Shown here piece by piece: positions 51,873 through 62,600 of a DNA stretch of 64,000 nucleotides. Numbering within the stretch: position 1 is the first letter of the stretch; every line of letters starts with the position of its first letter. A program made the translations under genes and the position numbers. The notes beneath the pieces are model-generated. The model did not search any database. It had not been told where the DNA came from and worked only from the letters and a program-made list of their open reading frames with translations. Source of the DNA: Chondrilla cf. caribensis (taxonomy: Eukaryota; Porifera; Demospongiae; Chondrillida; Chondrillidae); the NCBI GenBank assembly GCA_964020155.1, contig OZ026569.1, forward strand, positions 1,792,971 through 1,856,970, written 5' to 3'.

Positions 51873-52459
51873 TCAATCTTGGTCGTTGACATACTCATCC
51901 ATGAGTTTCATTAACGGCTCCACCATCTGTTTGCTCTGTAGTGTCATCAACAAGTAGTCTTTGGGCAGGGCAGATATCAGTGCTTTATTCATGTTGTCCA
52001 TGTTTCCACTGATCATTACGTTGTTTGAAAAGAAGCATGTTCTGCATGAAGTATATAGACATAGATAGTACTACTAAATGCGATGTGTAAGATTTAGATC
52101 AAAGGGTGTTTAAGTATATCTTTCCTGAGTAAAGTACGTATCCATGCATTGCAGAACTACTCATAAGTGAGGTTACAGTAACTGTACGTACATGTATAAA
52201 TTTGTCTGAGGTCTTCTGTAGTCTGTATTGTGTACAGTTCATTTTTGATAGCACTCAATTCCACTCTGAAGTCTGCCGTAACTCACCCATTTATTATCTC
52301 TGTACCAGTCTTCTGTGACACTTTGATAATGTATCCTTTTAACTCAGGATAATCTTCAGGAGCCTCTACTTCTGCTATGATCTTCATAGAAAAATTTGCA
52401 ACACGCTTCTCCTTGAATTTCTTGTCTGTGACACTCAGTAGTGAGTACTTGACACTCAT
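51873..52459 (-). CDS. 113-residue two-exon protein, unknown function
   Basis: Exons 52459-52287 and 52041-51873 join in phase (donor GTGAGT, acceptor CATGCAG) from ATG to stop. The protein is mixed alpha/beta and acidic overall (EVEAPEDYPELKGYIIKVSQ, then ALISALPKDYLLMTL). No signal peptide, TM helix or cysteine cluster. The frame stays open 5' of the ATG, so an upstream exon is possible. It lies between the KDZ fragment and the zinc-finger gene on the same strand; it could be a separate gene or a coding end of a longer one. Confidence 0.4.
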
Positions 52460-52730
52460 CGTAGTCCACACTAAACTCAGTCATACTTGGTCTCTCAGCG
52501 AACTGCTTTTCTGCATACAAGATTTCAGTTGAATTTATAGGCCTCTTGCTTCAATATCAGGTGAAAATAGCTAATTGCACTACTATAATAGGCAGTTGAT
52601 GTACGTACTATAATAGAGATTAGCATAATCATGAATATCATTATATGTCATTGTTGTGGCCCGTATGTTGTTGGCATTGTATTGTAACACTGCAATATGT
52701 ACCTTCATTGTGTACTTTGCCATTGCATTA

Positions 52731-52905
52731 CAGTGAATACTCGTTAATTCACCGCAATTTGTTTTCAAAGAATATGGTGGATTAATGACTTTGGCGGATT
52801 AACTGGATGTTCATTGGTACTTGTACATTATATTGGTACTGGGGAATTGTGGCGGATTAAAAGGTTTGGCGGATAAAGCGGTGGCGGATTAACGAGAATT
52901 CACTG
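52731..52905. mobile_element. MITE with TA duplication (family 2)
   Basis: 175 bp from CAGTGAATACTCGTTAATTC to its inverted counterpart (TTAACGAGAATTCACTG), flanked by TA on both sides. The interior repeats GGCGGATTAA-type text. A related terminus (CAGTGAATTCTTGTTAATCC) occurs at about 2482. Tc1/mariner-like by target site; non-coding. Confidence 0.75.
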
Positions 52906-53217
52906 TATTTTATTAAATGCATTCATGTAGATTATAGTATATTATGAGTTATCTGTTCAGAATATGTACAATGAAAGCCTTCATTCATGTGTAAAACTAT
53001 CCTATGTATCCATCGATGGTGGTTAGGGTTAGGATTAAGGTTAGTAGTTAGTAAGTAGATAGTAAGGTTTTGTATAAATTTTGTTTTTTTTTATTTAATG
53101 ATAAATTATTACATGTAATAAACATTATTAATTCAAACCTGAATATAATTAGGTACAAGGTAGGCTAATTGTATATAGGTATAACAATAATAATCTATGA
53201 AATAAGTGTAAATGTAG

Positions 53218-53929
53218 TTATGTTGCACCTTTAGGAAGCAATGGTTTTTTGTTGTAAATGTAGCACTTCTCAGTATATTTGTTTCGTCTAACTACCATTC
53301 GGTGCAGATAAAATAAGTGATGGGTCTTTGGCATGGAACATAGAATCCGCTTGAATCTTCCTGCCCATGTAAAAGTCTGTTCACCTGCTTGTGTGTTGTA
53401 GGCTTGCTTTAGCTGGTCTGGGTTGTATCTTGTTTTACATTCCATACTTGTGTGGTTTCTGAAGTGAAACCTGTCAATTACCTTTGTTACGTTCAACCAT
53501 AGACCCTATCAACCAAACCTTGTCAAATGGACCTGGCAGTGGTAGTGGTGGCCTGGTCACTTGTAACCTGTCCAGGTTGCACATGTTGTCATATGCCAGG
53601 ATCATGGGTGGAAGTGAAGTGCTCATAGATAGAAGTGATAACAACCAGGGTAAAAGGATAAAAAACACCTGACTGGGTGATTCAGACCTACCAGGAGGAG
53701 AATTTCGAAGCAACTACCACTTAAAACTTGCTTCATGATTCATCACTTTTCACTCACATGTACAGTGGTTGCCACATATCAATGTGTCCTCCTGTACGAA
53801 TGATGAACTTGTGACCTCTGGACCACTTTCTTAGGCGTTTGCGTTCTCCTAAATCTTTGGTGCACAGTTTCCCATCCGTCACTGCATCCTTTAGCACCCC
53901 AGGGTACTTTGTAAGTAACTCTGTTATTC
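53218..53929 (-). pseudogene. KDZ-type transposase fragment with a 16-bp insertion
   Basis: Exon 53929-53758 (…TGGHIDMWQPLY) splices in phase to an exon starting 53687 (SESPSQVFFILLPW..., AYDNMCNLDRL). After PFDKVWL the frame is lost and resumes as NVTKVIDRFHFRNHTSMECK, then EQTFTWAGRFKRILCSMPK and HHLFYLHRMVVRRNKY to the stop at 53218. These motifs match the Kyakuja-Dileera-Zisupton family as I recall it from cnidarian and sponge genomes. At the break, TGGTTG occurs twice, 10 bp apart, so a 16-bp tandem insertion explains the frameshift. N-terminal exons not identified. Confidence 0.7.
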
Positions 53930-54203
53930 CTGTATAATTTTGACATACATGTACATACTCTGACACTTCAATATGAAATTATATTGTTTATATTATTATT
54001 TATTTATTTAATTTAATTATGATTCAAAGTAGTTTGCGTGTTTCTACGGAACCTGCAGTATGCAGTATTACATTCCAACTAGCATAGGTATATTATGTAT
54101 GTAAATACGTAAATAACTTGCCAAATGTTCAATTGTCCTGTAATTGTAATGCATGCTGAGAAGTAACGTTTACACACCTTGTGACATTGCAGCACTTTCT
54201 CCT

Positions 54204-54535
54204 TGCACGCACACGCACACACACGCACACACGCGCACACACACGCACGCACACACACACACGCACACACACACACGCGCACACACACACGCACACACAC
54301 GCACACACACACACGCGCGCGCACACACGCACACACACACACACACACACGCACACACACGCACACACACGCACGCACACACGCACGCACACGCACACAC
54401 ACGCACGCACACACACACGCACACACATGCACACACACACACGCACACACACACGCACACACACACGCACACGCACGCACACACACGCACGCACACACAC
54501 ACGCACACAAACACACACACACACACACACACACA
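54204..54535. repeat. (AC)n/(GCAC)n compound microsatellite
   Basis: About 330 bp of ACAC with frequent ACGC steps. Cys-Val and His-Thr reading frames here are not genes. Confidence 0.97.
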
Positions 54536-55242
54536 ATCTGGGCGGCCAGGCAAAACATTGAACACAAATACGTATGTACTGTCTTTAGCTTGTGGAATGT
54601 GTTGTTCCACAGGATATTGAGGGAGAGATTGATAAGGTCTACCCCGATTTCATGGTATTGATCAGAGGAATTTGTTCAGTGGAAATAATGGTATGATTGA
54701 TAGTACAAATCTCAAGGTAGGGGTTGGGATAAGCTACTCCCTAATTGCAAGGTATACTAGGTTGGAGGAATTTGTGTTGTTCCAGATGAAGCTAGGGGAG
54801 TGATTGATAGCACACTAATCTCACTGCATGGGTTACCACAAGCTACTATCAAAATTCATGGCATAGCTTTAAGGAATTTCTCTCTCCCTGAATGAAAGGG
54901 GGCGATTGATACACAACACAGCAATTCTCAAGGTATGGGCACCCATAATGAACACCCCTGGTCCAGGCCATACATATAGGCAGATCGAAGGGATTTCTCT
55001 GTTTTTGATCCTAAACAAACATCATGATTTGAAGTCCCATACCCAGTTGACATGCACACTATGTATACAAGTATGCACATTCATGACAGCACACAGAACA
55101 TTGATAGGTGTATACTAACCTTGCATTTGTACATGCAATGCGGGAAAGTGAGTTTCCATATTCCATCAGTTATCCACAGACTACCACAGCCTAATGTAAC
55201 CATAATGTATACAATGTACATTAATAATAATCTTATATGTAG

Positions 55243-55580
<338 letters not shown>

Positions 55581-55638
55581 TACATATGTATACATGTATG
55601 TAATATTATAATGGCATATGTACAACGTTTCATCTCAC

Positions 55639-55833
55639 CTCGCTTCTTGCATTCATCAGTACATGTAAAGTGAGGGTATACCATTTCTTTACGTTTATTG
55701 TTAATCTTCTCTATATGTATCTCCCTGTCACTGTCCTTGTGGTATATGCATTCTTCTGTCATTCCTCTGTCATGGATTTCTACCTCCAATTCGATATTGA
55801 AAAATGCATCACTGGTGTGGACATTTGTCAACT
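55639..55833 (-). CDS. Orphan exon, minus strand
   Basis: A 65-codon open piece bordered by TTCAG and a GTGAGA donor, reading LTNVHTSDAFFNIELEVEIH... to PHFTCTDECKKR. It is exon-like, but I neither recognise it nor can join it in phase to neighbours. It lies about 210 bp from the CK2 beta exon on the other strand. Confidence 0.35.
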
Positions 55834-56044
55834 CTGAATGTCAATGTTTTTGGAGCTGAGAAAAATCAATGAATTGAAATTTCAGTATAATTTCACTGGA
55901 CTTGACATGATGTCTTGGTCAGAGGCAACTTTGCAACTGAGACGAGTATCTTGTAGACATGATTGGAATGAAATGACTCACTCCTTACCCTCTAGACCAC
56001 CAAAGTATAGTTCTCGTAGAAGAAAAAGAGAAGAAACGGGAGTA

Positions 56045-56116
56045 ATGAGTAGTTCTGAAGAGGATTCATGGATTTCTTGGTTTTGTAGTCTAAGAGGAAA
56101 CGAGTTTTTCTGTGAG
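56045..56116 (+). CDS. CSNK2B: Casein kinase II beta subunit, first coding exon
   Basis: ATG opens [19 protein letters not shown] then EFFCE, the highly conserved N-terminus of CK2 beta, and is followed in phase 0 by a GT donor (GTGTGT). CK2 beta is the regulatory subunit that dimerises through a zinc finger and scaffolds two catalytic alpha subunits. The remaining exons (acidic loop, zinc finger, alpha-binding tail) are not seen downstream in the window. The next plus-strand exon-like piece (57271) starts with VD, as CK2 beta should, but then diverges entirely. This may be an intact gene whose later exons lie beyond, or a stranded exon. Confidence 0.75.
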
Positions 56117-56522
56117 GTGTGTTAATCCCGTTAATCAGCTTCGCATAAGTACTAATACTTCATTGGTAAACTATTGAGAATAACATTTTGTAAGTGTGTT
56201 TATTCTCTTTGTCCTTGTATGGATCTGTTCTACTAATGTGTTCCACGGTTTATCGGTGATGTTTCCTCAGTTACTCCAACAGCATAGTGTAGAAGTTCCA
56301 CGTGAATAAGAATAGTTATAAACAACTGTATGTGATGTGCGATTGTTCGGTAACAGAGGGTCACACAGTTATGTGAAAGATTTTACAGTATTTGGTACCT
56401 GCATGTAGATCATACACCGTACCATACATATAAATCGAACACGCACATATACAACACAAACACACACATACACTGAAGACTTAACACAAGTACACAAGTA
56501 CATATATACATACATACATGTA

Positions 56523-56697
56523 CAGTGGAACCTCGCTATTGCAAACCTCTGAATTGCAGAAACCTCTGTAATAAGGACACCATTCTGTGTCACAGTGTAA
56601 TATTGCAGTGTATAAATTAACCTCTGAATTGAGGACACCTCCATAATAAGGACTAAAATTAAGGTCCCAAAGTGTCCTTAATAGAGAGGTTCCTCTG
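56523..56697. mobile_element. MITE family 1 copy
   Basis: 175 bp between TA dinucleotides (56521-56522 and 56698-56699), starting CAGTGGAACCTCGCTATTGC and ending AGAGAGGTTCCTCTG. Internal direct repeat of ACCTCTGAATTG. Related to copies at 7170, 62088 and 62649. Confidence 0.78.
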
Positions 56698-56999
56698 TAT
56701 ACATACGTATTGCATACATAACATCATAAGGTACTGAAATTACATTTACAACTGTACATATGTACGTACAGTATGATAATATTTGTTAAAGGGAAAAATG
56801 AGTGAATTGTAAAGAAACTTAGGCTCAAGAGATAAATGCTGTACTTGCGTACATACCTATAGTACAGTGAGTGAATTTTTGTTAATCTGCTACATGTGCA
56901 TGAATTTATATGTACATGGCAAGTTGGATAATTTGCCAAATTCTTTAATTTGCACCTGTTTTTTATGTACATTAGTTGCAGCATATCATACAATATGCG

Positions 57000-57036
57000 C
57001 ACACACACATGCGCACACACGCAACACACATGCATA

Positions 57037-57091
<55 letters not shown>

Positions 57092-57141
57092 ACATCCACT
57101 CTTGCACACATATGTATTCACAGGCACACGCATGCATACAC

Positions 57142-57226
<85 letters not shown>
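57000..57226. repeat. (AC)n microsatellites flanking unique sequence
   Basis: Two AC tracts (about 57000-57088 and 57142-57226) separated by about 50 bp of imperfect repeat, ending in a (CTA)n run. They directly precede an exon-like segment. Confidence 0.93.
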
Positions 57227-57228
<2 letters not shown>

Positions 57229-57270
57229 CTGCTACTACTACTACTACACACAATCATCCCCCTATCTCAG

Positions 57271-57432
57271 GTTGATGTAGGAGGCGCTACTCCTCAACTT
57301 GTGAACATCATATCAAAGCAGCAACCGCTGGCAGTGGCATACCTGAGGGACTACCTCACTGGCAGTGGTATACTCACCAAGTCCATCATGGAGAGACAGG
57401 CCAACAAGTCATCGCCTAGCAACGGTAACTAG
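57271..57432 (+). CDS. Terminal exon of unknown plus-strand gene
   Basis: After TATCTCAG, 53 codons read VDVGGATPQLVNIISKQQPL, then AVAYLRDYLTGSGIL and KSIMERQANK to a TAG. It looks like a real last exon (helical, conserved-looking). Its phase-0 start would accept the CK2 beta exon at 56045, but the sequence is not CK2 beta. Family unknown. Confidence 0.45.
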   Translation, partial: VDVGGATPQLVNIISKQQPLAVAYLRDYLTGSGILTKSIMERQANKSSPSNGN

Positions 57433-58469
57433 AAGTATTCGGACCAGCCAAGAAAAGTTACGTGTTCTTTGGAATAATGGAGACATTAATTTTGACACCA
57501 TACTGAAATGCATGCATGACCCAATAGATTATTGTAAATATGCATGTAGAAGTGGAATAAAATGTTCTGAATTGAATTCATTTCATTTGATACATGCGAA
57601 CTCCAGATGCTATAATAGGACTGAGTGTTTGTGTGGTCTTACATAGCCAGACCACCATGCTGGGTCCCTGTGTACCTGGTCTCACATAACCAGACCATCA
57701 CAATGGCCGCATGCCCTGACTACCTGGTCTTACATTGCCAGACCACCACAATGGCTGCTTCACTTCCAGTATAATCAACATGCTGTATTACACAATTAAC
57801 CACAGTAATTACTTCTACAATTCCACATTTCAGATTGTATAATCCACCACAAATTGAAAATTAATTGCATTCACGGTTTCCTGAACACACACCACACGCA
57901 CACACATGCACAGGCCTAGAACAGATGATGTCAGTTTACATTGAAAAATAAATTCATTACATAGGGGGTAAAAATGGGCATGTACCAACACCAAAAAATA
58001 AACAAATAAACGACATTCATGAGAGTCAAGGTGTCACAGTGTCAGACAGTCTGTTGTCTGTGGCAGCAAGAGCCCAAGAAAAAAAAACTACACAGTCAGT
58101 CTGGAGGGGTGTTTCTGTAACGATATTCATGACAGTGAGTGCGTCTTAATGATATTCATGGCAGTAATGTTTCCTAATGATATTTGGTTGAGTAGTAGTA
58201 GTGTAGAACCAGTCCAAAATGGTCACTCTGGAAGGAGATAACAGTCCTACGGTTACAATCCGAGTGTCTAAGTGTCCTAGTGGGTGTGCCTTAGTGAGCA
58301 TGTTCTATTTGACGTCACAAGTAGCATTAAGATTGGTTCTTGGCAGAAGAAGACTGAGAGAATCTGAAATGAAGAGAAGGATTAGGACAGTGTCAATGTT
58401 CCCTGTACGTTACAAGTTGGTACTAGGTACATGTGAACACAGGGACAAACCAACACACACATGCACTCA

Positions 58470-58519
<50 letters not shown>

Positions 58520-58537
58520 GTTCAACTGTAACTATCA
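57433..58537. other. No gene recognised; short tandem repeats
   Basis: Contains roughly 60-bp imperfect repeats around 57640-57760 (TGGTCTTACATAGCCAGACCA and related) and an AC tract at 58474-58517. No supported coding exon. Confidence 0.45.
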
Positions 58538-59198
58538 TCATGGATTATAGCAGAAAACCACAAGGTCCACATGTGGCAATCTCATTACACTGACTGGTGA
58601 CATTGACGATTCGATTGCTAAAACTCTTTCAGAATCTCCGGGATGTAGATTGAGGGTTTCCAACAATCTGAGGTTACCAAGCCTCATCTCACAATTGTAA
58701 ATAACAGACTGGGATAGCTTGCGGCATTCACACAACATGAAAATAACACATCCTGCAAAAGTATAAGTTTAAATAGGATTACAAAAGTTAGATCAATGCT
58801 TGTAATAAAAATTAATAGCACATATAATACAATCGTATCTCCAAGAATTGTTTGTATATACGTATGTATACCATTTAATGCACATAACTATTGTGAAGGC
58901 ACCTGGTGGGATATTTGGACCATATTGTATTCATTCATGTGTGAAGTGTAAGTATTGCATTCCAACAGGAGTTAAACCCTCACCTGAGACTATTGGATGT
59001 ATAGAGGGATATAAACAGGAGATCGATCAACAAACCTTGTTTGGTTATTCTTTTTATCTTGCCAAGTAGGGCAGCGAGGTCCTGGTCACACGTCTGCCCA
59101 ACGTCCATGAACACACAGTGTGCCACTGAGAGAGACTCCAAATCATTATCCACTTGTGGAAGTGATAAATCAAGTTTACACATTGCGAATTCCTTTTC
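58538..59198 (-). CDS. 3' exons of an unidentified minus-strand gene
   Basis: Exon 59198-59036 (EFAMCKLDLSLPQVDN..., VFMDVGQTCDQDLAALLGKI) joins in phase to the terminal exon 58752-58538 (CVIFMLCECRKLSQSVIYNC..., LLETLNLHPGDSERVLAIES) with good AG and GT borders and a stop. The 5' part is missing. It is mostly helical with several cysteines. It lies on the same strand as PRIMPOL and about 400 bp downstream of its stop. Family not recognised. Confidence 0.45.
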
Positions 59199-59244
59199 CT
59201 AGCAAAATACAAATACATCTTCGACATAGTGGGCACAAACATAC

Positions 59245-59363
59245 TACATATGTTCACAACGTTCAGTGTTCACAATGTTCACAGTGTTAACAACGTTCAC
59301 AACGTTCACAGTGTTCACAATGTTCACAATATTCACAACGTTCACAGTATTCACAGTGTTCCT
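59245..59363. repeat. 9-bp minisatellite
   Basis: About a dozen tandem units of the form GTTCACAAy (TTCACAATG, TTCACAACG, TTCACAGTG). Confidence 0.9.
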
Positions 59364-59610
59364 CTTCCTCTATGCATCTATGAAGGATATAAATTACTAT
59401 ACATGTCATACATTACTATAAATAATATATTTTATTATACATTATATATATTGCGATTATAATGGAGGAATATGCATATCATATGTTATTTTTCATATTA
59501 AAGTTTGTAGGTTGGGTTGACCAATCTAGACAGATACTGATGATAGTATTGAATGAATTATTTGGAAAAATCAAAACTCAGGAAAAAAACAATTCAAGCA
59601 CTAATAATGA

Positions 59611-62600
59611 TTACGTAGGTAGCTGAGTTTGTTCAAATTCTTGTAAGGCCCTGCTAAGAAGGCTGTCTACAAATTGATCACTGTCCACTTGACAGAAATC
59701 ATCATTTGTAATGTCATTCCCATCAGTAAAACTGTCCATGTATTCTGTTTTAGTTTGGCCATCAAGGATAACCTCAGTATTGTCAGGTTTCAAAAACTCT
59801 TCAATGAAATCATCATGCAAATAGTCCTCGTCAATAAATAGGTCATTCTGATCCAAAGGTGTGGAGAAAGGAATTATACCACTTGGAATTTGGTACTCTA
59901 CATTAAAGAGAGGAATGGCATCACAATACATATACATACATAGTATACATGTACATACATACATAGGTATTTTGTGTGTATTTATATGCATTCATGCATA
60001 CCTATTTACTGGACCAAAGTACATATGTTCAAATGTATATTATGCGTACAGTATATCCATACAGTAGTAACTCCTTATGACCACGTATTAGAGATGTAGA
60101 AAGTCAGATTGTCTTATGGGATACTCTTGTTAACAGGATTTTGCTATATACACACTACAAACGCCATAATGTTCAAAACTGGGTTTGCATCAAGCAGCAA
60201 TTTGTGTTGAGGGTGTTTGGCTAATTGTGTCTCCACTACAATAATAAGAATGATCCAGAAAAAAGATGGAGGCCTATATCACATACAAGACTGACAAGCA
60301 TCATCTAAGAGTCAAACTGGTGAACGGCCAAAGTCACAAACTTCTTCCCTCCTCTTCTTATTGTGATAACGATGCTATAATGTGCTCACTAGCAGTGTAC
60401 CAGTGTGACTGTATTTCCCTCCAGTCAATCCATCTTTGTAGGAATGTGTTATCCCAATATCCCTTATCACTTTTGAATGTTATTGAATCCTTTAATAACA
60501 TTATAGAGTATGACTATAACACAGTCATAAGTTTTCTTGGTCTTCCATTACTGTCCCAAATAACGTACCTGTGGATTTGAAATCAATCCGTCTACAATCG
60601 GGATCATAGCACTTTTGATAATAATACCCAGGTATTAGCTTGACAATAATACTGAAAGAAAGAAATTCAAGTCGATAATATACACATCATATGTAAATAC
60701 ATCAACACACAATTATCTCTAGTATATCTTAATAAATTTAGTGTAAATAAATAAACTGTAACCTAATTAGGTTACGGTTTCCTGAACAGATACATTTCAA
60801 ACAGGGTATCACGTGTTATATTCAGTGAAGGAGCCACATTATATGGACATATGGAGTACAGAAAATATATAGGTAATGGAGATATACCCCAAACCTGACT
60901 GAAGTGCAACTACTCAACTGACAACTTCACTACTAAAGAACTTACTAGACATTGTTACTTTTGTGATGTCGTTGTATATTATCACACCATCTACTTTTCA
61001 AGATATCATAGAGTAGCACCTTATCTGAAAAAAAGGTTTAAAATAAGTGTGTGTGTGTGTGTGTTTGTTTGTGTTTGTGTGTGTGTGCGTGTGTATGTGT
61101 GTGTGCGTGTGCGTGCGTGTGTGCGTGAAACAATAAAGAAAGTAAAATCAGACCTAACCTTGTGGAAAATATGTCCATTTCCTGATAACGGGTGTGATTC
61201 CCTCTTTGGTCCACTGTTCTACTATATAACCATCAACAGAGGGAAATGGTGAATGGACATAACCATCAGCAACATGAGGTCTTGGATGGCTTGGGTTAGG
61301 GATTGGTAGCTTGGTTCTCTGGTCACCACAAGTGGAGTCGAAAGTTAGAATTTGAATTTCATCATGAAATCTAAGTTAGACCATAAGAACAATTCTTTAC
61401 CTGGTGAATGATATGTGGTATTGTGTATACCATATGGATATCATGTATGCAGCTCCCAACAGGGCAATTCCAGCAGGAACTCATGATCACTTAGATACTA
61501 TTCATATAATAAAGTTGTAATCGTGTCTGATAGCAAGATACACCAGGCTAGTCCGATGTAGCCAGCCTCTTTCCTAATCACTTTCTAAATCAATGTCTCA
61601 ATTTATGAAGTGATCAGAAAAAGGGGCTGGCTATGCAGGACTAAATCAGGCTGGCCCCAGGAGATATAAGCAATAATCTACTTGATTTTAGTACGGTTTT
61701 ATATTGGACAGAGCAAGTCCTTGCAATTCTCTAATATATGAACATACGTACCTCACATAAGACACAAGGGAATCCATTAGTATATTCATGTGACGTGATC
61801 CAGAGCCTATGGATGTGAAGGAACTCTATAGGAAGGTTGAAAGTCATGTCAGAATATCCATGAGATACGCAAACAGGAGCTTCACCTTGAATGTATTTTC
61901 AGTAGCAACACGAAGACATCTATTAGGGCATCCCAGTTTACTTGATAAATAAATGCGGAAGTTTCTGTTCTTACTATACACTGCTTCATCACACAGAAGA
62001 ACCGGCCGCTCCTGTGTGTCCTTAACAAAAAGCTCTAGCAGACTATGTGCTGAATAATAAACGGCAAATAGAGAGAGAAATGGAATACAGTGGAACCTCT
62101 CTTTTACAAACCTCTGAATAGCAGAAACCTCTATAATAAGGACACCATTCTGTGTCCTAGTGTAATACTGTAGTGTATTAAGTGACCTCTGAATTGAGGA
62201 AACCTCTGTAATAAGGACTAAAATCATGGTCCCAAAGTGTCCATAATAGAGAGGTTCCACTGTATATGTATATACAAAATTCATTATTCCTATTTAATAA
62301 AAAGCACATAAAGAACCTGCATTTCTCAACTAATATCAGGCTGAACATCCTCGGTCTACATGACAATGAGTTAAGCAGTTAAAGTGAATGAACATCTTGT
62401 GACTGAAGTGAAATCAAATAAAATACCTACATACAACATAAATAATAACGGTAACAGTGTGAAAGATTTGCAAAAATATTGTGAGATCAGTGGATTCAAA
62501 GTGTTCAATCATCCTCAACTGACACATACAGATATAAACCAAAGAAATGATGCGCATATTTAAGGGGTATTCTGGTAGGCAATAATCTTGTACTGTCTAC

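Noticed and set aside
55639..55700. PHFTCTDECKKR as the end of a G-protein alpha subunit
   Set aside because: Only a few residues resemble the YPHFTCATDT region; no other G-alpha motif is present.
58219..58593. Plus-strand 124-codon frame
   Set aside because: Runs into a CA repeat, lacks splice-site support and any recognisable motif.
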